Positions 1 through 12,754 of a stretch of DNA of 64,000 nt are shown here, piece after piece. The notes under the pieces are model-generated. The model worked only from the letters and a program-made list of their open reading frames with translations, searched no databases and was not told the DNA's origin. The position numbers were made by a program, and so were the translations under genes. The DNA comes from Clitopilus passeckerianus (Eukaryota > Basidiomycota > Agaricomycetes > Agaricales > Entolomataceae): the NCBI GenBank assembly GCA_944990035.1, contig CALYLX010000111.1, positions 744,001 to 808,000 on the forward strand. Direction: 5' to 3'. Every line of letters starts with the position of its first letter. Within the stretch, counting starts at the first letter, position 1.

Positions 1-77
1 ATACTTCCACTCGCGTTAAGAACTTGCAAGTTCAGGTTATTTCTACATTCATTCTCTGTTGAACTTTGGCACAAGGA

Positions 78-2177
78 ATGCCTGGACTTCACTCCCTTAC
101 TGCAGGCAGCAGCCTTAGACGGATTCAGCAGCTTCTGCTCTCCAGCTTGTTCCAACGGAATGAACCTTGCTACATTCTCCGATTACCTTTGGACATTCAT
201 GTCGACCAAATCTTTCTTTACCTCCATATTGAGGATATTCTACGACTTCGTCGGGTAAGTGCGCCGTCATGACACACAACCATCCATCTCACCTAGCCGC
301 AGGTCAACAAAGCATTCTTCCTGCTCACACATGAGCCTATAATTTGGAAGCGCTTCCTGCGCCACATTAGGACTCCTATCCCTCCCATTCGCCCCACCTT
401 CCGTTATTCTGATGACCCAATGGACTGTGAAGTTGAACAACTTGTTGTTCGTGCAGTTTCCTCCGAAGACAACTGGCGTAGGCCTGTTCCAAGAATTGTG
501 GCCAACCAGACGATTCCAACCCAATACGTCATCCTTGAACTGAAGGTTGTCCCAGGCGGAAAATACTTATTGGCATCGGTCCGAGATACCTGCAGCTACT
601 GGTTCTTTGTTATGGTGTATTGCTTGGATCATCCCGGCGGCCCATTCCCCTTGGCCCGTCTTGAAACCGACGTAAAGGCTTTCAACCTGGAGGCGAAGTA
701 CATGAAATATGAAGACAAAGACGTATTAATGGTGGCCTATGCTCGCCGATACTATGAGAAACCTGTGAAGTAAGTCTATACTATTCTTCGAAGCGCACTA
801 GGCTAAGCAATTTGTTCAGCGATAATCCTTCTCGATACAGTCACAAGCACCACATCGACCCTCCGTACCCCATGAAGCAGGAAATATCTTGTTTTTATCT
901 TGACCTGAAGGTCTTGGAGGCACTATCTGACCCGTTTCTTGAGCCCCGCTCTGAGAAGTGGGTATCCTTGGCCCTCGACCAAGGGGAACCATGTAACATA
1001 ATCCAAAACTACAATTCGAAGAACGAGATAGAACTCGACTCCATCTCCCTGTTCCAGCTCAGCGGCGTGCCTTACCTGGCTGTCATCCACCTTTTCCATA
1101 CGATCAGCCTTGCGAACCTCACGAAGACCAACCATAACGTCTCACTCACGCTAAAGGACGCTGAAGGATACGAGGGTCGCGTAAGTCTATCGATAAGCCT
1201 CTTCACTTCTGGTATTAAACATCCTCTTTTACTAGCCTTTCCGGGTTCGAGCAATGCGCAAGCTACCGGGTCAACCACACATGCTTGTCATCCGAACCAT
1301 CCTATTGGAGAACGACGCTCATCTTCATTTGCTTGAGATGTATGACATGCCTACTGATCGTGACCGGACCATCTCCCCTCTCCAGGTCTCCGCACTGGAC
1401 ACCTCTGGAGAGGTCGCCCTCCGTTTTCAAATTACCGACTATGGCAATCCCACCAGCAACAGCGATGAATGGGAGCTCCCCCATGACCACCATCCTCCTA
1501 CACCAATCTCCATATATATGGAAATATCGGAGCCAAATGAAGGTATCAAGCACTGGATAGTTTGGCCTTCCTACTCCGACGAGCACAAACGGTACTATTA
1601 CGACCTGGAATGGGTCACTTTCCAAACCAGACATATATCCTACGGCCACCGAATCCACATCCTCGGTGGTGCGTTCCGCTCGGTCGCATATACTGCCTTC
1701 AGCATTGATCGCAAAGATACGCCTTGGATGCTTGAGCTGCGGCGATACACCAACCCCGAGTTCCAGCTCAACGACTACCCCATACCGCGAGTCGATAGGA
1801 AAACGCATATACTCGCCAAGGAGATGTCCTTGCGACCCCACAATCCGTATTGTTCGCTAAAGCTTGATCCTGAACTAGCGAAACGTTATCAGGTACATGG
1901 AACTGCTGCGATTGCTTGGGATGAGGGGAGCGGGCGTTTATGTATGGCTTCGGGCGATACGCTGCAGATTGACCTCCTGGATTTTGCATATGGCGCACCC
2001 CCAGACAATAGGGCTGTTCGGTGGAAGCGGACGCTTGAGACTCTTACGGAGAATACTTTAGAGGAGAAGACGTCTTCGTCATGCTCCAAGATGATTCATG
2101 TACGGGAGCCTCATCATGTCCCTGGTGAATGGTCACCGTATACGAAATATCGGGAGCTAGGAGAGGTCCTAGCCTAA
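78..2177 (+). CDS. F-box protein, 648 aa
   Basis: Four exons join in frame: 78-254, 303-769, 820-1180 and 1236-2177, all with GT-AG introns. The ATG at 78 is the first in frame after a TGA at 60. An F-box lies at about residues 40-80, with an LPLDI start and a hydrophobic core interrupted by intron 1 (RRV then NKAFFLL, then IWKRFL). The rest, about 560 aa, shows no catalytic motif I recognise. It is rich in aromatic and charged residues, as in the large basidiomycete F-box families whose C-terminal part carries substrate recognition. F-box proteins bind Skp1 and deliver targets to SCF ubiquitin ligases; the target here is unknown. The gene converges on the ubiquitin protease gene 434 bp downstream. 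The F-box call is fairly sure, the specific function is not known, and the intron boundaries are consistent in phase. Confidence 0.82.
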
Positions 2178-2611
2178 GGAGGTTGTTATCATGGACACTC
2201 ATTCTATTTGCTTTTTCTTTGCTATCTTCGGTGTCATTGTATCCCTATGACCTACCCGCTTGTATCCATAGCCTTAATTTCCTTATAATCCCACAACGAA
2301 TTCTTGCATAGTCAGCTTTTCATCGCCAAAACCAGAACAATAGAGTGAATTCCTTTCCATGAAGTACAAATATACATTGATCAACCTTCATGTCACTACA
2401 GGCGTGGTATGGGACGAGCTATGTAAGATATTAGTGGTGTCTAGCTTGCGACGAAACGGTGCAACGGTGGGTAAAAAACACGAAACGTTATAAAGATACA
2501 TAAAAACATCGTCTGGAGGTTTCTGAAGCAGAACGGGAACGGGAAAACAAGAAGTGGAGGGTTGCAGCTCGGCACAAGGGAGAAACCATTGTAACAGTGT
2601 AAATAGAACGT
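2178..2611. other. Convergent intergenic region (3' ends)
   Basis: This 434-bp stretch separates the stop codons of two convergent genes. It is AT-rich and probably holds both 3' untranslated regions and polyadenylation signals. I see no gene in it. Confidence 0.6.
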
Positions 2612-5600
2612 TCAAGCGCTCCACTGGAATGCACTAGGGACGATGGTGGGTGGTGCTGAAGGCTTCTTGTCCTTCTCTTTATCCCTTCTCCCGAAACCTA
2701 ACATAGGGGCCGTCAAGCTCAGCTTGCGGGTAGCTCTTTTGAAATTCGAGCTAGCACTGCTGGTAGCGCTGCCCGTTTGCGAGTGTGTGTTTGTGATCGC
2801 TGGCGCCTGCGCCGCTATCGTTGTTCGCCTGGCGGGCCCGAGGGTGACAGGCACATGGTCATCAGCTTCTATCACGTAGGATGGGTGGTGCTGACTCGAC
2901 GAATCGTGGGTTTGCACGTAAGACGGGAAGTGCGAGGAGTCCAGATGAGGGTCGGAGTGTATGGCGTGGCCATTTTGCACGAAGTGCTCAGGCTCATTCA
3001 CTATCACAGCAGGAATACCATTCTGGTGCTTGGTGTAAGTAGCTTGCTTGGGTGTGAGCACCGGGGCTGGTACTGCTGGTAGTGGCCTGTCGTGGCTGCT
3101 TCTTCCTGACTGATCAGCTGATGACGTTCCTCCGCTTATATTGTAATTGACGTCGTTGGCCAGCGCATCCCAGACCTTCTCCTTGGACTTCACCCCTTTG
3201 TCTTTATGCCGAAAGGCTGCAAAGCTCGGCATGCTCTTTTTCCTTTCAGGACTTCCCGAGGCCGATCCATGGAAATGAGCCTCGCCTGCTACGGCAAGAG
3301 ATGTCTTACGGGTTGGTGTGCGTATCCCGAAAGGTTTAGAAGGACTGGAAAACTCCGGAGAACTAGGTGTAGGTGGCAGAGAATGAAGGCCAGGGACCGG
3401 AAGTAGAGGCGAACGCGAGGGAGCGATAACAGGAGAGAACGCGTGGTTCAACTGCTCGTGTTGTGGTGGATGGCTGATAGGGGGTTGGGGAAGGGCAGAG
3501 CGTGAACCCGAATGTGTATGTGAGGTTGTTGATGGTGGCTTCGGATCGCTCTCGTGAGTATATGCGGAAGACTCGAATGTAGAGGATGCTGGTGACGGGG
3601 ATGGGTACATTGGCGATTGGTCCTGGATGGAAGTTCCATTGATGACTCCCGAATGCGAGTAGGCTGAAGGAGGTCTGTCAGCCGAAGGCGTTCGTTGGTG
3701 TCCCCTCGACGTGTCTGCCGATTCTGGTGCGGAAACTTTCCGTTGCTGGGGTGCCACAACCCTCAGGGGTGCATTCGGGGAAGTCGAAGATGCTGGAGAA
3801 GGTATGTGGAGGTTGTCTTCTCCTGCGATGTTCAGAACACCTGGTACAGTCGACCCCCGGGGGCCAAGACTAGGAGATGGAGGCACCAGACCCGCTTCCA
3901 CCTGTTGCTGGGTAGATATAGGGGATTTGCTCTTATCGCCCAACCGGAAGCTTCTCCTCAGCCAGTTCCTCTTCTCCTTCTTTGCTTCTGGCAGCTGCTG
4001 GCTAGTGTTTATACTGCGACGGTGAGCGTCCTTGTCCAAGCCGTTGCTGGTGGCTTTGGATGCTGCATCAAGACCTTGTGAAGTGACTGGCCGCGTAGGA
4101 ACAGGCGGTGGTGGTTCAGTACCAGCGTTTCTGGGTGCTGGGGGTAGAGGGCGGGGAGACGTCGACGGACGTGATATTCCAGGCGACGTCTGGGGGCGAG
4201 GTGGTGAAAGATGGCCACCAGCATTTCTTTGAGAGGTTGACCTCTGAAGGGCTGTGGCGGGCGGCGGCGTGGGTTGCGCCTTCTCCGTGTCGCCCAATGG
4301 AGGAACAGGGAGTGCTGGACGTGGATGGGGCTTGGGTGCGAGCCTTGGTGTGGTGGCAGGGTCTGTGCCCGAGCTGATAACAGGGGGAGCCGATTGAGAT
4401 GGGGCCTGTGTTGGTGCAACTGTCGGATTCACTTTCATAGGCTCCAACGGCATAGATGGCCCTGTTGAGGCAGATGCAGAAATAGGTTCTGACACTGTAG
4501 TAAGAACGGGAGGTGGAGGGGGTGCTGGAAGAGGAGCGGAGGGTACAGATATGTTCGGCGAGCTTGCAGCTGCCGAAGAACCAGTGCCAATGATGTTATT
4601 CAAACCTGTCCGAATACTAACGGAAGGCGTCTTCCTGAGGGATTTCAAGCCAAGGAAATTAGCTACGCCTTTGACTGAAGATGGTGCTAGGGCGCCGTTT
4701 GAAACGTTTGTTGACGAGGATATATGTGTCCGTTCAGATTCGATTGACTGTCTCCCGTTTTGGCTATGGCTTGATGGTGTAGGAGGAAGAGGATGGGGGC
4801 TGATAGTTGGGGTAGTAGGGTCGTATGCTGCGCTACCGTTTGATCCAGGTGCTTCTTGTTCTAGTGCATCAAGTCCTGGTGGAGGTGGTAATTGACCGTT
4901 GCCCACTCGAAGTGGCAGCCCGTCGCGCTGAATCTCTTTTTCTTTGATTGTGAGTAGGGCAGGATCCGACACCACTTCTTTGCGTAGCCCTAACTTCGCC
5001 ATGTCGATATCCGCAGCTTGGTAGTACAGGACATATGCGGAGCCTTTCGCTGATTCGCCGTAATAATTCGGGATATCCGACTCTGCTATTGGAGTGACAG
5101 TCTCGTCGTCAAAAAGCAACCACGTCCCGAGAGTTTTGATGATAGACACATAGTGGCCATGATGGGGGCCGCTGTCGAAGATTGTCAGCGCATTGGTAAA
5201 CGAGAACGGCAGTCGACTACTCACTTTCCGATATGTACAACAATCCCAAAGAGCTCGTATAATCTGTCTCTATCACCCTCCTCGACATCATCCACCGTAT
5301 TAAATAGTCGCAACTCGAAGGGAAATGCAACGCGATAGGATAGCTTGACGTATCGATTTGTCTCTTCCTGGTATTTGAAACGCTTCAAATGTAGCGCCAA
5401 GATATTCGGGAGGCGCTTGATCTTCATCCGTTTCTCAGCCTCTTGCAGATCGCAGCACGAGTCACAAAAGAACTTGTTCTTGTTGCACAACATTTCGCTG
5501 GCGCTGAAAGACCGGAGACAGGCAGTAACACTGCTATTTTGTTCAATGTCGATGGAGAGGTCCAGGAAAGACTCGTCCCGTGAAGAAACCTTGAATCAAG

Positions 5601-6610
5601 CGTCAGCAAGTTTGCCAAGATAACATGGATTTGACCCCTACATTTTCGCAAGTTAAACACCTCGTTTCACTTGTGAGAACTCCTTCGAAAAGTTTGTGGA
5701 CGAGTGTGGCGTCTTCTCCTGAACGGCCGGAATTTGAGTTCAAGGTGGCTAGTGAGTTAGATACTAGCAAGGTCAGCAGTGTTCGATTGATTGATGAGAT
5801 AGGACTGACAATCCTCAGAACCTGGTGGTGGTGTACCACTAGGTAGATGCGCCTCGCTAGTTTTCCGCTCTGCTTCAACCTCCTCCACGATTTGATTCAA
5901 CAAATAATTTAGAAATTCGTGGGCGTCCTGGTGAGATGTGTTGTTGAACATTTGATTCATTTCCTTCAATTTTTCTATGAAAGCTTTCGGTGCCACAGTA
6001 CCGCTTTGGTTCGGATTTGTGGAAATATGATAGAACAATGATCGCAGCGCGGAGAACAGCGATGGAGGGGCGGGGGGGATGGGCGCACCAACAGTTGGTG
6101 GGGGTGTAGGGCCATTTGTGGCGGGGGTAGTGTCAGAAGCCGATAGGGTTGAGTTTTTACGCTCTGGCTTGCGGCGTATAGGCGTTAGGGGCGCTGCCGG
6201 TGTCGTTGCTGGTGTCGTAACCTGGGCGGCTCCAGGAGGTTGTTGGCAAGAAGAAGCAACTAGTGCAGCAGAGGGGTCCGATGCTTGTAGCATAAGATCC
6301 CTGAAGGGTGCGCAGAAATAGAGCGCTTGAACCACAGAATTAACATAACTGTTTGAAAGGTTGTGTCAGTTACCCCAGTAACATGAAGATCGCGGGCTAC
6401 TCACCAGTTATTACAGTACTAGGAGTAGTTTAACAGTGATCAGTACCGGTACAATATACGCAAAGAACTGTAAAAACATACGTTCTCGAATCCAAATTTC
6501 TTCCCGTCTGCCGTCGTGATTGCAAGGGCCGATACAGCTTTGGCCGCGTCCTGAGGCTGCGGGGTTGGGTGTCCATTTTGACCGCCAAAGGGCCATTTGC
6601 CTCTAGCCAT
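2612..6610 (-). CDS. creB: Ubiquitin carboxyl-terminal hydrolase, CreB/Ubp9/USP12-46 type
   Basis: Six exons (6610-6482, 6418-6405, 6348-5822, 5763-5642, 5589-5225, 5171-2612) give 1238 aa. The protein is a cysteine protease that removes ubiquitin. The USP Cys box spans exons 1-3 (FGFEN, YCNNC, then [12 protein letters not shown]). Further family motifs are the [11 protein letters not shown] block, LVHKLFEG with [10 protein letters not shown], two zinc-type CxxC pairs (CLTC and CDSC), [10 protein letters not shown], and the His box [11 protein letters not shown] followed by LLFDDE and YVLYYQ. This order matches the WD-repeat-regulated USP12/46 group, to which Aspergillus CreB and yeast Ubp9/13 belong. 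A Ser/Pro/Thr-rich disordered tail of about 750 residues follows, longer than I would expect for the family. Exon 2 is only 14 nt and encodes YCNN plus two bases of the catalytic Cys codon, where FGNTC is usual. The acceptor of exon 4 could instead lie 15 bp downstream, at 5748. Confidence 0.9.
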
Positions 6611-8199
6611 TGATTAACTTGACGAGACCAGCGTCTTCGTCGTCGTCGTCAACGATGGTGACCGTTCAATGGGACTTGATGATGATTGCAGTTCCTTCTT
6701 CTGAACAGTCTCTCCGTCAATTCCGATTTCTGCAACACCGTTCTTGGCAGGATCCTGATATCACGTGACCGATCACAGAAACCGTCAACTCAGGTCCCGC
6801 TGCCCTTTCCGACAGGTTTGCCACTAGCACTCGTTTTATGCAAAGTTCGAGCTTGAAACTGAGCCTGGGAGCCTCACAAGTCCTCCGGAAGAATGTCCCA
6901 ATTACCCAGATATTCGACGCCAGCCCACATGTTTACCTAGATCACTCTCGGGCCGCCTTAGCTAATGTCTTTCGTGCCTGGCCATCTGCTCGATGTCAGA
7001 GCCAGTTGGAGACTCTGCGCCAGAAATCTAGAGCAGGCTACGTGGCCAGTTTCTCCTCATAAAATTGCCGTCGAGATCTTATTTCTCTACACGGACTGCC
7101 TCTCAGTTTCCCGGCATTAAAATGCCTGGTCTTGCCACTCTGGATGATACACCGCCGCTTGGTGCCTCATGTGCATGTGCCTCTGCTCGTTTGATCAGAT
7201 TCCTCTAGCTCTGTGCCAGTTTCATGTTTATTTGTCATACTGGCGAGGGGGGAAGTCATCTGCCCACCCACGAGAGCCCCAACATTATTCCTGTCCCCAA
7301 TCTTCCGGCGGGCTCGGGATCACGATGTATCTCCCATTTCTCCACGTCTATTTCCTAATAGCACAGAAGCCACCCGTGAAAGATATCAGCCCATACGAGT
7401 AGGCACATCGCCTCGAGGAGAGAACGACGTCAGGCAGCTTTTTACGTAGCCTCTATTCGGCGAGTCCTTTCAATCCGATAAAGCACACCTCTGCTTTCAG
7501 CAGCAATGGGAGCATCATATCTTAGATCTGGGTCAAGCGCGAACGTCCTCCAGACCAATATTATGGCCATGTACTCGTGATAGTTGCATGTACAATACGA
7601 ATAATTGTCTTGATTGACTTCTTTGTCAATCCAACTGTGCCACAGCTATAATCCCTCTTCCTCTCAGAGGCGGTCAACAAAGCCTGTGGCGGCGATAGCA
7701 TCTGCATGCGAGCACTCGGTGAAACACATTTCAACGCGGCCCCCTCTTCTCTGGTCCATCAATGACACCCGCTTCAATGTCATTTTCTTGTTCGAATCCG
7801 TTCGTCTACGGTCTGCAGGCTCTGTCGGGGCTTTTGGGTGGATCGACGGCGCATGATTGGCCCAATTGCATCATACCAAGCCGACGCGAACTGTACGTCT
7901 TGCCGCACCATTCAGCCACAAAGAATGCCAACGGTCCGAGATCTCCCCGCGGCCTCGGCGGCAGCCTCCTGACTTAATCTGACTTTGCCCCGTATGCTCT
8001 TGTTCAGGCCCGAGGATCCGACTTGGTAGACTGTGGTCTTTCGTCTAAGGCTTAATTGAAGAATATTGGAAATAGAATGGTCTAAGGTACAATATTGACT
8101 TGGTATGTTCTTATGTTGGAATAGATAAACAATCTGGAAGATACAGCATCTACCTATAGTTGACAGTCGATGTCGAATACATGAAGTTGTGAGCACATA
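6611..8199. other. Intergenic region, 1.6 kb, no gene seen
   Basis: The proximal part is the promoter of the ubiquitin protease gene and includes a perfect TCACGTGA palindrome. The remaining open frames are short, lack conserved motifs and do not join through plausible introns. I see no RNA gene or repeat. Confidence 0.5.
6761..6768. promoter_or_regulatory. TCACGTGA E-box palindrome upstream of the ubiquitin protease
   Basis: A perfect 8-bp palindrome lies about 150 bp upstream of the ubiquitin protease start codon. TCACGTGA is the classic core for bHLH factors of the Cbf1/USF type. A second exact copy occurs about 70 bp upstream of importin-9 in this window. Binding is inferred from the motif alone. 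Confidence 0.4.
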
Positions 8200-10451
8200 T
8201 CATGCAAGAATATCCGGAATCAACGGGTTCCAGTCTCCAGGAACGAATCCATTATCTAAGGGATGCAGAGGAAGCATTTTCGTCGTGCGTTTATCGAATC
8301 GATGATTTATCTTGACTTTGCCATTGGCAGAACGTCGGATGGCCGCACTAATGGAATAGCCTGAACTTGAATAGAATTGGAGTTTTGGGCAGAAGGCCGC
8401 AAAGGTTCTTGCGGTCAAGTCGTAATCATCTTTTGACCATTCGTCTACCCTCGAACTCTCAGAGCTGAGCCATTCTTCAGTGAAATCGTGTTCGAATCGT
8501 AAAAGAGGATAGGTGGATACGTCCCTCTGCCGAGTCCGAGGTTCCCCATTTCAACCAAAGTATCTTAACTCTGGCAGCAAGCCTGCCCATCGAGCGTATT
8601 CTGAGATTTGGAAGGGTCATGAGGCTGGCGTAGATCGCTTGTGACGGTTGCCACTTCTTCTGTCGAGCGATAGAGCACGCAAGCCTGGAAAGAGGCCCGC
8701 AATTGCTTGAAAGAAATTCCCATCCGGGTACTGGAGCCCACTCAGCACAAGGACCGGTAGTTGAGGGGCGCGGAGGGAACGAAGAATTGCAGCCAAGCCT
8801 GTGTTTGGGACCCAGTATGTGGAGTATAGATTGAACTGTTTCAACTTCGACATTGAAGGCGTTGATTCCAACCAGAAAGCTAGATCCACCAGTTCATCGG
8901 GGTAGAAGTTGAAAAGGTGGAGGTTTTCTAAAGTTTCGAAAGAAACGCATCTCGTTGCTATGTTATCGAGTGGGGCAGTAATGAAGGTGTCAGCCTCTAC
9001 CCACTGGATGGCTAAGTCTTGAAGGCGAGTGAAGAGGGGGAGCAGGAGCCAGAAACTTGCGTCAAGCTCGTACGAGCTAGTTATGTTAAGCGTCCGCACT
9101 GTGGAGACAGAAGGCACCGCCCCCTCTCCATAAGTATTGGCGGCATCTTTGGGCAACTTGCACTGGAACATATCCAAAATCCGCAGTTGGGAAAGATTGC
9201 ATATTGCTTGGATCATCGGGAGGCGGAGAGTGATGTGCTGGAGGCAAAGATGGGTTAGCTTCTGGCAGCCATCCAGGACCTCTACCCAGGTGTCATAGAT
9301 GGGTTTGTAAAAGAAGGCGGATACATTGTCCAGGCTGAAGTCATCCAATTCGTGATCAAGGACGTAGAAGTCCCGAACCGGATTCTCCCAATTATCGGAG
9401 ATAGAAAGTTCTTCAACGCGGCACATACCGTCAGGGTTACTGAGCAGTAACTGTGCGGAAGAGAGCAGGCGCTTTCGCTGGGAAAGGGCAAGGTGTTTCA
9501 AGTATTCGCGTTTGTTGGTTGCAGCTTTTACCCCTTCCCGGTAAAACCCAGGTAGAGCAAAAGCGAGCTTGCGCTCCTAAGTCTAAAGTGAGCACGTGTC
9601 CCACAGAGAATGAATGAATGTACCTAAAGTTACGGTGGTATCCAAGTACGTTGAGCCTGCGGCAGGTGGAAGCAAGGAGACGTCTCTGTTTAGCATCCGT
9701 ATGATCAAAGATGATGTTTAGAACGTCATCGGGCAAGCCCACAAGGCGGAGGTCCTGGAAGACAGGCTTTGGATGTTCGTCCATGCAGGCCACTGTAGCT
9801 CCTGTCAGAAGGCATAAGTTACCGGTAGGAGGGTATCTCAGGGAAATGCTGCATACTGGTCTCTTCGACAATAGAATCGAATTCGAGGAGGTTGTGGGGT
9901 ATTCTCCAAACCCTGCAGAATTGTATCCACCTTGCATCTTGCTTTTGTCCTCTGGTGCATCGAGATCTAGGAGGAAGAGTAGTTCGAGAAAATCTTCGAA
10001 ATATCTGATCCAGACGTCGAGGTGTTCGATATATCGCTGAGAAAAGTTAGCGACGGGATGCTTTGGAAGATAGACGCTGCCTCTCACGTCCATGTGACGC
10101 CCTGTGAGATCAAGTTTGCCCTACAGCAAGATGTTTAGCTCGAGCCACTGCTAACAGTCACCTATGTTAAACCAAAGCACACCCCGTAAACCCTTTTAGA
10201 CGTCAAAGAATCGCATGATAAGGTACTGTGTGATAATACTGAAACTCAATCCATCGCTATATTCCTCGATAAGCCGGGCTATTCTCTGCGAAGAAGCGGC
10301 CCGAATCTCACTCATGTCTTGTTCTGCCAGTTTTGACTATCTCGGCAATGTCGTCTCCATAGAGTTGCAAGTAAGGTGGCTCTTCAGCAAGAACAATTGA
10401 CCTTCCGCAAGATGTGAATGTGTCCGCATCCTTGTAGAGACCACCAAACAT
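8200..10451 (-). pseudogene. F-box/leucine-rich-like gene with two in-frame TGA stops (paralog of the next gene)
   Basis: The homologous exons are 10451-10338, 10285-10202, 10120-9624 and 9576-8200. The F-box is in exon 3 (LVGLPDDVLNIIF, RRLLASTCRRLN), and exon 4 holds leucine-rich-like segments. Exon and intron positions match the intact paralog at 10554-12754. Exon 4 stays in one frame to a natural stop at 8200 but contains TGA at 8619-8617 and at 8553-8551. In an ungapped alignment both stops face tryptophan codons of the paralog. The obvious GTACAT donor of exon 3 also leaves the frame off by one; a GTACTT donor 26 bp upstream (exon end 9650) would restore it. Trp codons (TGG) elsewhere in exon 4 are normal, so this is decay rather than a different genetic code. 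Truncation at the first stop would remove about 140 C-terminal residues. Confidence 0.78.
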
Positions 10452-10553
10452 GATGGTAAATTACTGACTCGAATCGGAAACTTGCCCGTAGCTCCCAATT
10501 ACCTAAAACTCACAATCAACCACCAGAATTAACACGAGGGCAGAAGTCAATTG

Positions 10554-12754
10554 TTATTCCGAAGCTACAAAGACATCTGGAATCATGGGTTCCCAGTATG
10601 TATATCCGAAGTTCGAACTACTAAAGCCTGGCAATAGTCTGAGCCAGCACCCATGCCCTCCTTGACGCCCGACTCGAATCTGGCCATCTTCCAACCTCTC
10701 AATCCTTCTGATCGATCCATATTCGTTGGTGTACGCTCGCAATCTGGGACAGATTTGAGCAAATACTTTCGCAGTCCAATCATTATCTTCAACCTCCCAT
10801 AAGTCTTCGCAAGGATCACAGCCCGATGCATTCCCCTCCTCTGCGAAATCCTGCTCAAACCGAAGCAGAGAGCGGCTCGCAAGATACCAGTGCTGGTTAT
10901 CCTCGCGATTCCATCCGAAATATTGAAGCTCTGGGAGAGAGGATAGATGCCTCGCGTAGTCGATTGGCTGTAACGGCCAAGGTGAGTCTCGAGTGTGGAG
11001 CTGCCGAGGGCTGGCACGGCGAAGGACCATGAGGCCGCGTAGGATTGGAAAGTACATCGGTAGTACTCGGAATAGCCGATGTCCACCTTCCGAGATGCCA
11101 TTCACCACTAGCAATTGCAGAGGCGATGTGCTGAAGGTTTCGAGGAATCTTATCATCGTGGCATCGTCAATCCCATAGCAACTATAGAAACGAAGTTGCT
11201 TGAGATTGATCATTGGCGTTTCGTGCTCAAGCCATCTGGAAATATGCTCCAATGCGAGGGGATAAACGTTGGATAAAGAAAGATTCTCCAAGCTTGACAG
11301 ATTTGCCTTTCCCCACAGTGTTTGGGGCGGCGCTGGTAGAAATTCCGAGGTGAGTTGCTGGCTGCTCCAGTGATCCGACAGCGTCTGCTGCACTGACAAG
11401 GATTGTAGGCGGGGAAATAAGACCAACAGTGGCCACATGTCTGTCGAAGAACCTCGTCGTTTCATTGACATGTGAACGATGCGGACGGACGGAAGAGATT
11501 TCCTTGGGTGGCTCGGTAATTGATCAATGATAGTCGGGCTAGCTGGGCATTCGAGAATGAGAGTGTGAAGTTGGTGCATCTCGCAAATCCCATCTACGAA
11601 ACGAGGGTCGAGAAGAATAGATTTAATCTCAAGGAAAGTCACGTTCTTGCAAAGGGTCATTACGGAGAGCCACGCAGACTGGAGTGGGATGTAGAAGCCG
11701 ACGAGTCGTGGATTGTCGAAATACAACGGTGTTCCATTCCAAGAGTCGCTTATCTCGAGCTTTCTAACCCGGGACGGCATGGTTGGGTGGTTCGACAGAA
11801 GGTGCGCAGAAGCCAAGAGCCTCGCCCGAGCAGATTCTGCTGCAGCCACGGTGTAGTTGACGGGATCATTATTGTGGTTTATGTTCTCGTAATAGCCTGG
11901 GGGTACCTCGAACCGTAGACACCGTTCCTATGAAGGTAAAGAATCAGTCGGACGGAGGTAAACACAGCTGAAATGACGGACTTGGAATATGTGGCGTAGA
12001 GCAATTCTGTGAAGATCCTGACAAGTGGCAGATAATAATCGCCCACTTTCAAGGTCCCCTGACTTAAAGACACTGTCCAGGACTTCGACTGGTAGATCTA
12101 AGAGCAGGAGCTTCTGAAGCTTGACATTTGGGTACTGTTGAAGGATCCGAATGACTCGATCTTCAGAGGCGTGATATGTTTATTTCCGCGTAAGCCATTG
12201 AGAAAACCACATTCACCTGTCTGTGCAAGTATACCTTGGCACGTTGAGTTCTCTATTGGAAGTTTCCAAGCTACACATAGATCTTCGAAAGGCCAATCGA
12301 TTGCTGCGGAGAGGTTGGAATTTGATGAATCCTCAGCTCGCTTCTTGGCATTGACGGAGTCGAGAACGGTTCGCGACAACCGGTGAGCGTCGGCCACAAA
12401 GGCTTCCCACAGGCCCATATTCTTCTTATAGCGCTATCACGAACTTATCAGAGGGATTCACGACGAGCTGAGTGAGACTAACCTCCTCATGCCGACCGCC
12501 GAGGTCAAGCGATCCTAAATGAAAACCGATGATTGTATCAAAGAACCGGTGGACCAGAAATGTCTCCGCATAGTGATCGGCTCTGCAAAGCCCAAGACTT
12601 AGAGCCTTCAACTTCTTCGCAGACACACATACCTTTGACCATAATAATAAGCGACCTCTTTGCCGTATAGAAAGATGGAAGGCTTCCATCCTGGCTTCAA
12701 TTTAGCCTCACGGTACTCCTTTCGCGCATAAGATACATCCTCCTCTGAGTACAT
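10554..12754 (-). CDS. F-box/leucine-rich-like protein, 663 aa
   Basis: Five exons (12754-12633, 12582-12483, 12433-12217, 12160-11982, 11927-10554) join in frame. A TGA three codons upstream fixes the ATG at 12754. The first 150 residues (FLYGKEVAYYYGQR, HRFFDTIIGF) precede the F-box at about residues 165-205 (LDLPVEVLDSVF, GRLLSATCQDL). The C-terminal 450 residues show repeated LxxL-type segments (VRKLEISDSW, LENLSLSNVYP, LKQLRFYSCYG), as in leucine-rich F-box proteins that recognise substrates. It is probably an SCF adaptor with unknown target. The second gene of the pair, just downstream on the same strand, is a broken copy with the same architecture, so they arose by tandem duplication. 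The donor of intron 4 is GTCCGT, weak but consistent in frame. Confidence 0.82.

Noticed and set aside
4009..4419. 136-codon minus-strand frame rich in His and Pro
   Set aside because: It is a shadow frame of the Pro-rich tail of the ubiquitin protease.
8200..10451. TGA read as Trp by a variant nuclear code
   Set aside because: All other genes in the window use TGG for Trp and several end in TGA, so a code change is excluded.
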